Positions 11,079 through 22,834 of a stretch of DNA of 64,000 nt are shown here, in pieces (position 1 is the stretch's first letter; each line of letters starts with the position of its first letter). The DNA comes from Turritopsis dohrnii (Eukaryota > Cnidaria > Hydrozoa > Anthoathecata > Oceaniidae): contig BQMF02000177.1 of assembly GCA_027922465.2 (NCBI GenBank), positions 62,001 to 126,000 of the forward strand, in the 5' to 3' direction. Both the position numbers and the translations under genes were made by a program. Under the pieces are notes generated by a model. That model was given only the letters and a program-made list of their open reading frames with translations. It was not told where the DNA came from and did no database searches.

Positions 11079-11282
11079 ACAATCATTCACAAAAATTATT
11101 GAGACACCCTTATTTAAACTGAAAAACCTAAAAATCATATGTCAAGGCACCCCCTCCCCCACAATTCAATGTTGAAGAGGTTTTCCACACAAGTCATGGA
11201 GGCATGTGGATGGCTTTAAACAAATACAACATTGAATTGTGGGGGAGGGGGAGGCTGTCTCATAATTTTTGTGGGGGATTGT
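11079..11282. mobile_element. Palindromic MITE, ~200 bp
   Basis: The left arm ACAATCATTCACAAAAATTA is matched in inverse by the right arm ending TTTTTGTGGGGGATTGT. Inner arms CCCCCTCCCCCACAATTCAA and its inverse TTGAATTGTGGGGGAGGGGG pair strongly. The arms enclose a spacer of about 60 bp. No coding sequence. Confidence 0.7.
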
Positions 11283-11384
11283 ATCTATCTCTGTCACAGT
11301 TTTTCGTCGTTTTCGGAAAGTCCGTTCGGATTTCGGATTGTTTGTTTATTCAGAATAGTTAATGACTGACCTATGCTAGGAATT

Positions 11385-11655
11385 TAGGACAGGTTTGACT
11401 AAAATTGGGCAATTTAGACAAGGTGCTGATTTCAAATTTGACAATCACTTTGTCAGAATTGACCAAAATTGGACAATTTGGGCCAAATTTGGACCAAATT
11501 TCGAAAGTTCTTCAAATTTCATGAAATTTTGCATAGATTACATTTGAAAGGTGCTGATTTCGAATTTGACAGTCATTTTATCAGATTTGACTAAAATTGG
11601 ACAATTTGGGCTAAATTTGGACCAAATTTCAGAAAATCTTTAATTTTCATGAATA
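11385..11655. repeat. Two copies of the ~125-bp CAAATTTGG satellite
   Basis: GGGCCAAATTTGGACCAAAT and GTGCTGATTTCGAATTTGAC recur here in about two tandem units. The same unit forms a four-copy array at 56.9-57.4 kb. Confidence 0.65.
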
Positions 11656-11879
11656 AACATCACGCGCAAGATATTGGTGAACTGTTTTTCTGGCCCCAAA
11701 ACATCATAGTGAATTGCAAAGCTGTCAAGATTAAGTTAATAAATAAATTAAAGAAGGGAGTAATTTGATGAATTCCAGACTGTATCTAATTATTAGTCAG
11801 TGTACAAGTCATTCAGATATCTTGAAAACTAGCCTAAAGCAATTTTCTCAAGGGCTGATGCGGAAATTATTCAAGCCTA

Positions 11880-12134
11880 ATGGCTTCTAGTTATACTTAC
11901 TTTCAACATTATGTTAAAAATCAACCGGTTTTGGCTGTTCATAATCATTTTCGTGAGTCAGGATTGATGACTAACCCACCAAACGGAGTTGCTGACATTG
12001 AATGGAAGTGGAGGGAAAATGAAAGCGGACATGTTCACGTATCCCATATTTCATGGAACATGGTCATTGTATGTAGTGCTTATTTATTTAAACAATGCTT
12101 GTTCAGAATTTTCTCAGCTTCTAACAACACTTAA
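11880..12134 (+). CDS. Hypothetical short ORF (84 codons)
   Basis: A true ATG opens an 84-codon frame with a mixed, protein-like composition in its middle (GVADIEWKWRENESGHVHV). There are no signal peptide, membrane segment or recognisable motif, and no splice signals that I can pair. It may be a real exon, a transposon relic or chance. It ends just upstream of the second Helitron array. Confidence 0.2.
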   Translation: MASSYTYFQHYVKNQPVLAVHNHFRESGLMTNPPNGVADIEWKWRENESGHVHVSHISWNMVIVCSAYLFKQCLFRIFSASNNT

Positions 12135-13284
12135 TTGTAAATAAAGAAGAAACAAAAGTGCAGCACTTGCTTAACGATATGTTTAAAACACTTAATTTTC
12201 ATTTCTTAAGCAAAAAAATACATATAAAACTGGAAACAAACTGATCATACCTAACAAATTAATCTAGAAAAATTTCTTTAATGAATCTTCTGCAAATCTA
12301 TATATTAATAGCCGATTCTCCGTCTGTTTGTCTGTTTGTTTGTTTGTAAGTCACGCAAAATGGTAGATTGAGTTGTGAGCGAAATTATTCTTTTTTTGTG
12401 TGCGACGTGAGTTCGAAACAATTACATTGAAACCCCAATCGAACGTGGCTTTTTTTGGCTGGTGAACCGATAGGAATAACGTTTTGTTTTTATTATTATT
12501 GTTAGTTTTATATTCCAAGGACCACCGTTGACTTGGCTTTGAAAACAATACATCAACTAAATACAAAGAAACTAACTGATTAAACATTTTGGACAAAAAG
12601 CAGCAGTGGCAGAACGTGGCAGCATGTTCGGTTTGCCAGTGTATCCCAACGCTTGCCTGACTGTCTGAGACGGGTGAACTTTTTTTTCGAGCATTCAAAA
12701 TGTTTAAAAACCGATAGGTAAAAAACAAACATGAAATAAAATATTTTTTTGCTGCCTTGGCGGCTAGTCTATATATTAATAGCCGATTCTCCGTTTGTTT
12801 GTTTGTTTGTTTGTTTGTTCGTTTGTTTGTTTGTAAGTCACGCAAAATGGTAGATGTGAACTGCGAAAGAGAGTCAGCAATGTAAGATCACACATAAATT
12901 ATTTCTCTTCTTGTGCGCGACGTCAGTGTGAAACCATTGTATTGAGACCCTAATCGAATGCGACGTTTAGGGAAAATTATCTCCGTAACCAATAGGGATA
13001 ACTGACGTTTTTTGTGGTCTGCGATACAGGCGATAGGGTGACGAGAAATTTGGGTCTAATTTTTTTAGGGGACGGGTCTATGACGTCATCAAAATTTTTG
13101 ATCAACAATATCTTCGTTACGGTTGGACGTAGCAAAACGATCCCATACATTCTTTTGATCAGTTTTTCGAGCTCTACAACATGGGCACACTTATCATTGC
13201 GAATTCCTTAATTTTATTTTTCGTGAACTCAACGCAGGCTGAACATGGGCGGCTAGTCTTTATATTAATAGCCGATTCTCCGTC

Positions 13285-13308
13285 TGTCTGTTTGTTTGTT
13301 TGTTTGTT
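13285..13308 (+). repeat. (GTTT)n tract, left side of the retroelement insertion
   Basis: This is the Helitron's own microsatellite. It continues on the far side of the inserted retroelement at 15728-15748, followed by the normal Helitron word AAGTCACGCAAAATGGTAG. Confidence 0.8.
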
Positions 13309-13467
13309 TGTTTTTTTTTTTGTTTTTTTTTGGGTTTTTTTATTGCTCAAATTTCGGAACGGAAGTTATTTTCTGTAAAATATAATACAAAGTGTCAATT
13401 TACATATACAAAACATTTTGGACAAGAAATAAACTCGATTGACTCGATTTGTACTTGAAGCTTTGAT

Positions 13468-14199
13468 TTAGATTCTTGAATATGTATTTCTGTCGGAGAT
13501 TTCTTTCAATTCTCCAATCGGAACGTAGTTCGGTCTTGATCGTGAGCCACGGATGCACACAGTAGCGGTTCTTATTAAACTGAACATGATTTTCCGCTTC
13601 ACCCATCCTGCAGTGTCACTAAAATTTACGTTATGTTTATCAGCAATTAGCTCAGCTAAACGGCTGAAGAATCGTTTGGTTTCTTTACTCATTCCACCAT
13701 TGGACGAGAAGACCAAGGGGGTAAACGTGCCTAGTTCTTTGTTTTGAACTTTCTCGTTATATAGCTTCTTCTTGAGCTTTTCCATCGATCTGAATAAAGT
13801 TTGAAGCGATTGATTTCGATAGCTCGGAGCGAAGGGATAGAAAACCCTGACGTCAACAAATGCTCGTTGCATGCGTTGCCAAAAGCCTCTTGCACTCACA
13901 TCGGCCCTGCATTGCTCATTTTCATCATCGTTGCTGTTTTGTAGCAACGGTTCTTTCTGCACGTCCTTGCAGACTGTCGAGAGGATGTCAGCAGTGATGT
14001 CTCGAAGCTCATTATGCCTCAATGTGATGAAGCCTCCTACTTTGCACGTAAGTGCATGGTTGATGTTGTAACTTCCTCCACAAATACATTCTGTTGGCAT
14101 GAAGCGTGGTGTCCATCCGTACCGAAGAAAAACAGCATCAAAGAATTCTCTCTTTGTCAGGTTAAAGCCTTCACTTTTAAGGGGAGCGATGACAACCAA
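13468..14199 (-). pseudogene. CCHC motif and restriction-like endonuclease part of the retrotransposon
   Basis: In the -1/+1 shifted frame after the RT. It opens with a short hydrophobic stretch, then FFDAVFLRYGW, then the metal-binding CICGGSYNINHALTC followed by RHNELRD, the spacing typical of the C-x(1-3)-C-x(7-8)-H-x(3-4)-C motif next to the R2-type endonuclease. Downstream come ADVSARGFW and AFVDVRVFYP, acidic residues that fit a PD-(D/E)xK-like core. The overlap with the RT frame is about 40 bp and needs one frameshift. In the source element this domain would nick target DNA to prime reverse transcription. Confidence 0.72.
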
Positions 14200-15722
14200 A
14201 TTGAAGCATCTGATTGTGCGATGTCATTCGCTTTAATTTCCGTTGAGTTCATGGTGTTCCGCAAAGAAGTTAATAGACTGGTATAATAATCTCGCGTTAA
14301 TCGTTTTGTAGACTGTGGTTGGTCTGAATCTTCAGTGTGAGTTTTATCGTTTTGGTGTATTACCTCATTTGAAAGCTTTTGCGTGAACATCAAAGATGTT
14401 TCAAACTCGAAGTTCGATGTTTTTGTCAGGTCCACGATACCCATCCCTCCGAGTTTAACTGGAAGGAAAAGTAGTGAACGTTCCAGATCGTTACAGCTTC
14501 TCCCGTCACACAATGCAGGTATAAGTTTCTGTCTTATAACATATTCAACTGGTTTTAGCTCTCCTTCGATAGAAGGGATAGTCCGAATCAAATAGTTGAA
14601 CTTATGTTTGAAGCCAGAGACAAACGCGGTGTAGGCTGCTTGCGGGAACTGCTTGGATATTTCTGATAATAGATTCAACTGCTTGACCCATCCATCAACT
14701 TTTTCTTTCACGTATGCATTCCTATATGAAATATTACCGATAGCGGCACCCAGATGTTTGTGGCCGTCCGAGGTAACGTTGATTTTTGTTTCTTTAAACA
14801 TTAATCTGGCCAGTTCGAGCTTGTCAGGTTTTACAATTAACCAGGATTTTGCTGGTTTCGGGTAGTAGCCAACCTTCGGTGTAATTGATTCGAGGACATT
14901 CCACCACATCAAAACTCCTTTTAGTGTTCCAAGAGCGCCAATATCATCTGCATATGCTCCTTGTTTCGTGTCATTTGATGACACGTTGTCAAGGAGAGGT
15001 ATTAGACCAAGTGCATATAAGGGCATTGCAGATGGGTCTTCTTGCGTGGTACCTTCTTCGGATGTTATTTCCACTTTGCTACCTGCTACAAACAGGCGAG
15101 CATGTTGCTGATAGCAGTTGTTTGCGTATGTTGAAATCAGCGGACATACAATGTTGAGGTTGTGGAGCATCACTTTTCTATTGATTCTATTAAAAGCATT
15201 ATCAGCATCAACTAAGAGAACCGCATCACTGTCATCTTCTTCATAGATGGAACGAAAAGCATGCACCAGCGCCTCACAGCCAGATTTTTGACCTGCACAT
15301 AGCTGTAGAGGACCAGCACTTTTCAAAATGTGTTCCTTGAAGGTTCGCATGACAGCTCTTCCGATAATTCTGCGAAGAACCTCTCCAATCCCTATTGGTC
15401 GTACACCAGGGTTTTTGTCCTGAGGAATGAGACGGCAAGCTAGAAAAGGTTCGAGCGATCCATCAGCATGACAATGCTTATCTAAGCAAAGTTTCCTGGT
15501 CATTTCAGCCACAGAATTGCATAAATTTTCATTCCTGTTTCCAAATGATGCAGATGTTAATATCCGTCTCCACCCATCAGCATCTAGGTGCGAGGGTCCA
15601 GCAGCCCCTTGTACATCTCTGGCGATTTTCCGAATCAAATTACCGTCAATAGCCTCGTAAGCATATTCACCGAATTCTTGCATAGGTCCTTCTAGGAGAA
15701 GATCTTCATATAAGATCTTCAT
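14163..15722 (-). pseudogene. Reverse transcriptase part of the retrotransposon
   Basis: A long open frame of about 520 codons. The first ~30 codons of the larger open frame belong to the Helitron, and element sequence starts at MKILYEDLL. RT motifs in order: GVRPIGIGEVLRRIIGRAV, the catalytic Asp in VLLVDADNAFNRI (motif A), a degraded TTQEDPSAMP where relatives have TTQGDP, and YADDI (motif C). The thumb-like region follows with LGAAIG and GGMGI. The frame shifts near 14165-14180, where the downstream endonuclease frame takes over. Gly-to-Glu in the TTQGDP motif together with the frameshift argue that it is inactive. Confidence 0.8.
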
Positions 15723-18703
15723 AATAGTTTGTTTGTTTGTTTGTTTGTAAGTCACGCAAAATGGTAGATGTGAACTGCGAAAGAGAGTCAGCAACGTAAG
15801 ATCACACATAAATTATTTCTCTTCTTGTGTGCGACGTCAGTGTGAAACCATTGTATTGAGATCCTAATCGAATGCGACATTTAGGGCAAATTATCTCGGT
15901 AACCAATAGGGATAACTGACGTTTTATGGGGTCCGCGATACAGGTTATGGGGTAACGAAAAAATTTAGGCCAAATGTTTTTTGCGACTGGTGTGTGACGT
16001 CATCAAAATCTTTGATCGACGATATCTCTGTAACGGTGCGTCATAGACATATGATCCCATACATTTTCTGGCTCAGAATTTCGAGCTCTACAAGATGGCA
16101 ACACTTTCTATTGTCAATTCCTTAATTCCATATTTCGTGAACACTTTGGGCGGTGACACAACGCAGGCTGAACATGAGCGGCGAGCGACCCCGCCTTGGC
16201 GGCTAGTCTATATATTAACAGCCGATTCTCCGTTTGTTTGTTTGTTTGTTTGTTTGTTTGTTTGTTTGTGTGTCTGTCACGCAAAATGGTAGATTGAGTT
16301 GTGAGAGTAAATACTTTATTTTATTTTGCGCGATATTGGCCATGGGGTGACGAAAAAGTTGGGGCAAAATTTTTGGAGACGAGGGTTCTATGACGTCATT
16401 AAAATCTTTGATGGACGATATCTCTGAAACGGTTGGTCGTAGCGAAACGATCCCATACATTCTTTTGATCAGTTTTTCGAGCTCTACAACATGGGTGCAC
16501 TCTTCTTTGCCAATTCCTAAACTTTATTTTTCCTGAACTCTACACAGGCTGGACATGGGCGGCGAGCGACGCCGCCTTGGAGGCTAGTCTATATATTAAT
16601 AGCCGATTCTCTGTCTGTTTGTTTGTTTGTTTGTTTGTTTGTTTGTAAGTCACGCAAAATGGTAGATTAAGTTGTGAGCGAAATTATTTCTTTTTTTGTG
16701 TGCGACGTGAGTTCGAAGCAAATGCATTGCAACCCCAATCGAACGTGACTTTTTTTGGCTGATGAACTAATAGGAATAACGTTTTGTTTTTATCATTATT
16801 GTTAGTTTTATATTCCACGTTGACTTGGCTTTGAAAACAGTACATCAACTAAATACAAAGAAACTAACTGATTAAACATTTCGGACAAAAAGCAGCAGTG
16901 GCAGAACGTGGCAGCATATGTTCGGTTTGCCACTAACTCTTGCCTGACTGTCTGAGACGGGTGAACTTTTTTTTTGAGCAATCAAAATGTTTAAAAACCG
17001 ATAGGTAAAAAAAGAGTATCATATCAAAACAAAATTTTTATTTTTTTTTTATTATTGCTTTTCTTTTAATAAATTAATTTCTTCTTTTAATTGTTAAGCG
17101 TTCTGATCGAACGTTTTTTTATTGGATTTATTCATTTAGCACGTGCCTTTTTTTCTCTCCTCCCGTGTGATCTTTTTAAAAAGAGAAACCATTTCCCCCT
17201 TATGTTTGATAGCACCCATGTTAGAGCGCGTAACTTTTTTAAAACAAAAGTTAATAACAAGTTGAAATTTTCTCTCTATACGTTTTAAGTGTATTGTTAC
17301 ACTGAGAAAAGATTGGTTTTACCAGAGGTTGTGACTTTGAATCTGCTTCTGGTTGAACACAAGTTGTACGAGCCGTTTATAAGGAAATTTGACGTTTATT
17401 GATAAAGTGATACAGAGCAGGTGGACATGGGCGGCGAGCGACGCCGCCTTGGCGGCTAGTCTACATATTAATAGCCGATTCCCCGTCCGTTTGTCTGTTT
17501 GTCTGAATGTCACGCAAAATGGTAGGTGAGCTGTGAGATAAATTATTTCTTTTTTTGTGTGCGACGTCAGTGCAAAACAAATACATTGCAGCCCCCAATT
17601 GAACGTGATTTTCTTTGGCTGGTGAACTAGTAGGGATAACGTTCTTTTTATTATTATTGTTATTAACTTTATATTCCAAAACCACCGTTGACTTGGCTTT
17701 GAAAACATTAGAACAACTAGATACAAAGAAACCAACAGATTAAACATATTGGACAACAAGCAGCGGTGGTATCATATGGTAGCATGTTCGGTTTGCCAGT
17801 ATTTTTTTCGAGCAATCAAAATGTTTTAAAAACCGAAGCTTTCCTTGGCTGACTCACACCGGTGAAAAAAGTGTGTCGTGATAAAATATTTTTTGTTTTT
17901 CTTTTAATAATAATTTTTTTAATTGTTATGCGCTTCTGATCGAACATGTTTCTTATTCACTTCATTCATTTTGCACGTGCCTTTTTGTCTCCTCCCGTGT
18001 GATCTTTTTAACAAAACCATTTTCCCCCTATTTTTGATAGTGCCCATGTTAGAGCGCTTTTTAACTTTTTTAAAACAAAAAGCTAATAATAAGTCTCTCT
18101 ACATTTTGAGTGTATTGTTAAACTGATAATCGATTGGTTTTATAGCACATTATGAAATGTAGTCTTTTTGGAATCATTGTTTAAATTGATATTTAATTGG
18201 TTTAAAATCGTTAATAAAAACCACGTGAAGTTCACGTTCGGAATGCCTTGTGTAAAGCTAGAAAGTTTGCTGACATTTTAAATGCGATTGCGACAGTGAA
18301 CGGCTGAGTTTAGAATATGCAAGATTTGAAACACAAGGGACGTATTTGTCTTCATTTGTCTTTATTTGTATGTGCAAACAAGCTTTATTAAGCAATAAGG
18401 TTAGCAGGAAAGGAAGTTAAAACAGTCCAGAAGCAACTAGAATTGAACCTCAGAGGCGTTTGTAAGGAAATATGACGTTTATTGGGGTCTGCGGGGTGAT
18501 ACAGAGCAGGTTAAACATGGGCGGCGAGTGACGCCGCCTTGGCGACTAGTGTTTCAGTAATAAGAAAAATACCAACCGTCTAGTTTGGTGACTTTATTAA
18601 AGGTCCGATATTTTTCACGAATCTTGATATTCTTTCTTCAACCACAGATTTTTCAACTGCTTGTTGAGAGAGGCCTGTAAAGAAGTCAAAGAAATGACTG
18701 ATC

Positions 18704-19099
18704 GTGTTTAAAAAGCTGTTTCCATATCAATTCATAAATGAAGTTTCCCCATTTTTAGCTTTGCCAGACCAGATTCTAAACGCCTTGGAAGTAAACAAAC
18801 CTAATGTGAGTTCTCCCTTTAGCAGTCGACCAAAGTGTGTTCCGAAAGAGGAATATATTGGAGAGAATAGGTTTGTGAAGCAGAACTCGAAAATTCCGAA
18901 AGACAGAGTGATTAGGGAGATTCGTAAACTCGACGAGCCTGTTACACGAAAAAAATCAATTACTTGTGAGAATTTTTTTAAAACTGTTCTACTAAAACGG
19001 TACTTCAGAGATTTAAAGCCCTTTGTTGTATCAAAAGAAACATCATTACTTTGCACGCTTATTTCAAGTGTTGATGTAAAGTTTCTAATGACTTTGTAG
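18704..19099 (+). CDS. Uncharacterised 131-codon ORF, possibly transposon-derived
   Basis: An ATG-initiated frame rich in Lys, Arg and Glu, with no signal peptide. It includes PKDRVIREIRKLDEPVTRKK. The ~105 bp encoding VIREIRKLDEPV through YFRDL recur in inverse orientation at about 61150-61255 inside a MITE. Several differences between the copies are silent and the frame is kept, which favours real coding in an ancestor. I do not recognise the family. The minus strand is also open over 18727-19056 but reads as a hydrophobic shadow. It could be an exon of a host gene or of a transposon protein. Confidence 0.35.
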   Translation: MFKKLFPYQFINEVSPFLALPDQILNALEVNKPNVSSPFSSRPKCVPKEEYIGENRFVKQNSKIPKDRVIREIRKLDEPVTRKKSITCENFFKTVLLKRYFRDLKPFVVSKETSLLCTLISSVDVKFLMTL

Positions 19100-22000
19100 G
19101 GAAAAATTCACGAACAACTCTACTAAGTTGTATACAATTCCCCACAAATCTATAGAAAAATAGTTTCGTGTAAACGAAACATGATTTTTCCGAATCCCGC
19201 TAATGGTAAATGTTTATGCTCTAACATAAAACGTGAAGCTCCAACAGACGTCCCAAATAGTAGAAAAAATAGCGAAATTTGTCGTTTTATGTAATTCTTT
19301 GATAACTTTATTTTCTTCGTCGAGTTTCTTTTCTATCCATTTGAATACCTTTTGATGTACAGTACAAATGTACCTTACAGGAATCCAAATCTGAAACCCC
19401 TGTACTTCCGTTCACTCGCGTCCCAGTAACCTAACAAGTGAGGAAAGAATTTGGTAGTTGTAAAACAATTCGAATATGTTCATTTGGTACATTTAAAAGA
19501 TAACTACAAATACGTTTGGTACGATATATCTGCCATCTGAATCACAAATTCAAATGTGTTGTTATCATGATAACATCCTAATCGCCTCTTTGACATAGCA
19601 AAACAAACCTCCTTATCATGCGGAGACCACATGCGGAGACCACATGCATGCAAATCAAAGGAAAATTTTATTCTCCCTTGGTCATCCTAAATAATTTCAG
19701 TATCTTGATTAGGTAGATTAGAGATGAATGTGTGGTATTATTAGGTAGATTGGTAGATGTGTGATAACCACTCGGCTTCCTGTTGAATTAAATTTCATTG
19801 TGATGATACTGGTATATGCACTCAAGTTTGAGAGAGCACCTCTCTCTTTCTTTGGAGTCTTTTATTCCCGTGAATCACTGTCACTTAAGTTATCACACGG
19901 CAATTTCTATGTTGGCCATCCTGGGAAGGAATATTTGTTCCATTTTGCTTCATAGTCCAACATTTTTCAACTTTGTGAAAAGCGCTGATCTTCAGATCTC
20001 ATGGCCTCTTGTTCCTGTTCAGCCTGAATTATCCTTATTTTACCCAAAATTGATCTACTTCATATAACTCTACTGTAGTAACACATTTTACACAAATTAT
20101 TTTTTTCTTATTCTTTTCTTATTCAAAAGTTATCCTCCACAAAAGTGAATTCCACACATTACCGAAAATTTTTCAAAATGTTCCAAATTGTGACAATTTC
20201 TTCAGCATGAATATAAATAAAATAAAAGACCATAACTCTAAAGAAACATTAGTGCAGAAAAAGTGTTCATTAGGTAGAGGGTGCTTTATGATATAGTTCT
20301 ATGCTAACGCTTCATCCTAACAAAATGGAACATGATAGAGGAACCCTTTACAGGCATGATCAGCTGTAGGAGAAAGATGAGCTGCACATTCCTATTGTGG
20401 TGGACCACACCAAGCTGATGAGATTCATAACAACAAACAAATTTATTGGAGCTGACATTAAAAAATGTCAAAAGGATTTCATCTTCGCCTTTTCAAAAAA
20501 TACAGCTCAGTTAATTTCAATATTAACAAATGACATTTTAAGGACCATCCGCATTAACAAGGACTTATTTTGATTCATTCTCTACTCAAGTCCTTATTCA
20601 TATCAATTTTGTATGAAGTAAGGAGGATTTTCCAAAATAACAATTCATGAGGAAGTTTTGCTTCTTGGAAATTTCATTACTCATCAAGAAAAATAAATAG
20701 TTGGGATGTTTCACCTCGTGATGTGCACAGTGTTTCTAATCAATTATACATAAATTGTTATGATATAAAGTGAAATTAAAAATCCAATCCACATACATGT
20801 TTACAACCTTCAAGTAGGTGCGACTTCATCGTCATAAATGAAAAGCGCTTTTCCAAAGAAAAATTAATTCCTCTAATTTCATTTATTTTTAGAATTTTCA
20901 GCATGTTTTTATTTTATCTCTTTCCTTAAAAAAGGCAGAAGTGCCTGCCATTTCTTCCACGCTTTAGTCATAAAGTTATTTTCATTAATTTATCTATTTT
21001 CAGTTCATTATTTATTTATTTATTTATTTATTTTTGCATTCTATGAACCTTATGACATCTTTGGCTTAAGTTTTCAGAATCTATTCAAACCCGTTCCTAG
21101 GGCGTCTTTACCTTTTTTGATATGCAAAACGAAGAAACCTTGAGATTGGGTTGGAATCTTTTCTGTTGTGAAAAGTACTTACTGGGGAAAATATTTTCGT
21201 GAGGCTTCACCAATGTACCGCTGAAGTTTGGAAAAAAAGTTTTCTGCGTGTGAAAAAACTTTCGCGATTTGCTGTTTTGAAATTTCGAAAGGCATAAAGT
21301 TTCGTGAAAAGGGGCCAAAAACGGGATAAACGCGAAAGTTTCTGCGCGCGAAAGTATACGATTACCCAACTGATGACAACATAGGTTTTTAGACCAAATT
21401 TATACCAAGTCAATGTCGAAATCATTCAGAAAAAGTTTACAACCATGTTAGATATTGCATTCCACATGCGAGTGTGAAAGGGAAAAAGCTGCCAAGAAAT
21501 ATTTTCCTTAACAAATTAGTGTCGTTTTTTCCTGATTTTATAGGATTCGAAACTCGTTTATTATGAAGTAACAGAGCCACGCCTGTGATTCAGTTTTTGA
21601 AAAATCAGTTAAATTTGGTTCCAAAATCCTTCCCTTCCACATAATAATTGGCGCATTTTCATACAGGATTAGATTCTCATTACGCCTAGAACATTCACAC
21701 GAAGCCTAAACATGAACAGATATAACATATAAAATTAGGTGCGACAAGGAAACTTAAGTAATCAGAATTGCGAAACATCAGGTCAATAGCTTACAATTTC
21801 ATTATAACATGACTTTTAAAGATTAAATGCAAAACATCAGATAAAAAAAAGGAAGTTCTATTCTATCAGAAGTACATCCTGTCATAATTGAAGTCTTCTG
21901 TAAATGAAAATAATTTATTTTTGCAGGAAAAAGATTTTGTAACATAATATTAAAACAGCCACAACTAGTCTTCATAAACTATTTATAATAAGCTCATTGG

Positions 22001-22166
22001 AGCTATTGTTTTCTAATTTCTATTTCTTTTCGAACTGCATAATTTTTAAACTAGGGCGATTCTTTTTCCAGCATTTATTATTAAAGAAGTCTTATCAAAG
22101 CACTAGCAGCCCTAAAAACTTAGTTGAATTGAGCCAGGCTAGACAAAGTACAGGATAGATAAAAAG
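19100..22166. other. Long AT-rich intergenic stretch
   Basis: No gene is supported. It holds an (ATTT)n tract at about 21007-21035 and, at 21170-21360, a segment with repeated TTTCGCG/GCGAAAGT words (for example ACGCGAAAGTTTCTGCGCGCG) that resembles the CGCGAAA-type MITEs at 50-55 kb. Confidence 0.45.
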
Positions 22167-22834
22167 ATGCATACTTTTACTTCAGTTGTTATGTTGATGG
22201 TTGTGTTGGTTACTATCCAAAACATACAGGCGATTAGCAGCGGTGTATCAATACCAAGAAAAGAGAACATCAAAGAAGAGGTAATGATTTCCTTCTTGAA
22301 CTTTTGAACATTTTTTCGTAGCAGAAAGTTAGCGATACCAACAAAGATTTCTACCAAATGCAGGATAAAAGATGGAGAAGAAGAAAATTAAAATGACGAA
22401 AATAACTGTAGCGGCAATTGAATCGGTCTATTATTTCCTTTCTCATAAATTGTTGATCAATTAGTTACTTAAATTTGTTTTTATGAATATTTACTAATAA
22501 AAATATTTATTTCAGTCAAAGTGAACAGTTACAATCCTTAATAACTGCAAAAATTATTTGATATGGCAAAGTGAAGTGTTTTAAAAATACTAAACTATCA
22601 AACTCTTTTCCACTACATACGTTGAACTCAAAACTGCGGTGATAGCAGATGATGATAGTCTGCTTCTGTTACGTTTAGATTTCAAAGCATAAAGTCTTGG
22701 CATTCTGTAGAAGATTTCAATCATTTTGCGCAAAGATAATGGAAAACAAAGGGAAGAAACAATCTAATAGAAAACCGATACCAGCTCCATCTGAAAGAAT
22801 CTTATCCAGTATAAAAGAGCGAAGGAGAATATAG
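22167..22834 (+). CDS. Small secreted two-exon protein A (Phe-Cys-x6-Cys family)
   Basis: Exon 1 is 22167-22280 (38 codons, donor GTAATG); exon 2 is 22679-22834 (51 codons plus TAG, acceptor ACGTTTAG). The intron is 398 bp and phase 0. Exon 1 encodes a signal peptide (hydrophobic VVMLMVVLVTI, likely cleaved near QA) and then ISSGVSIPRKE. Exon 2 has FCRRFQSFC (Cys-x6-Cys, probably one disulphide), then a Lys/Arg-rich tail ending KERRRI. Total 89 residues. Exon size and motif placement match gene B exactly and gene C closely. It should be secreted; function unknown. A second acceptor (TTCTGTAG at about 22710) would give a short frame without the Cys pair and is less likely. No transcript evidence is available. 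Confidence 0.6.

Larger units (their letters stand above)
13309..15727 (-). mobile_element. 5'-truncated RLE-type non-LTR retrotransposon inserted in a (GTTT)n tract
   Basis: The element lies on the minus strand inside Helitron unit C. Its 3' end is an A-rich tail that merges into the flanking (AAAC)n tract; its 5' end starts abruptly after (AAAC)n. It carries reverse transcriptase, then a CCHC-like motif, then a restriction-like endonuclease region, the order seen in R2/R4/NeSL-type elements. Removing it would restore a continuous (GTTT)n tract and a normal Helitron unit. The amino-terminal part upstream of the RT is missing, so it is a dead, 5'-truncated copy. Confidence 0.75.
12297..18549 (+). 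mobile_element. Tandem array of six non-autonomous Helitron units
   Basis: Units run A 12297-12767, B 12768-13256, C 13257-16206 (with a retroelement insertion), D 16207-16587, E 16588-17459 and F 17460-18549. Each begins TCTATATATTAATAGCCG or a close variant (TCTTTATA, TCTATATATTAACAG, TCTACATATT), has a (GTTT)n or similar tract and then CACGCAAAATGGTAG, and ends CTAG; in most units CTAG directly follows GCCGCC-TT-GGCGGC. At every internal junction CTAG abuts TC. The array as a whole is flanked by A (12296) and T (18550), a single AT insertion site. E belongs with the ~870-bp type of the first array. B, C and D are a shorter type. A is a 3'-deleted long type, B has lost the hairpin stem, and F has about 300 bp of extra sequence near its 3' end. 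No Rep/Hel frame is present. Confidence 0.82.

Noticed and set aside
14014..14286. Plus-strand frames opposite the retroelement
   Set aside because: Shadows of the long minus-strand RT and endonuclease frames; no independent motif.
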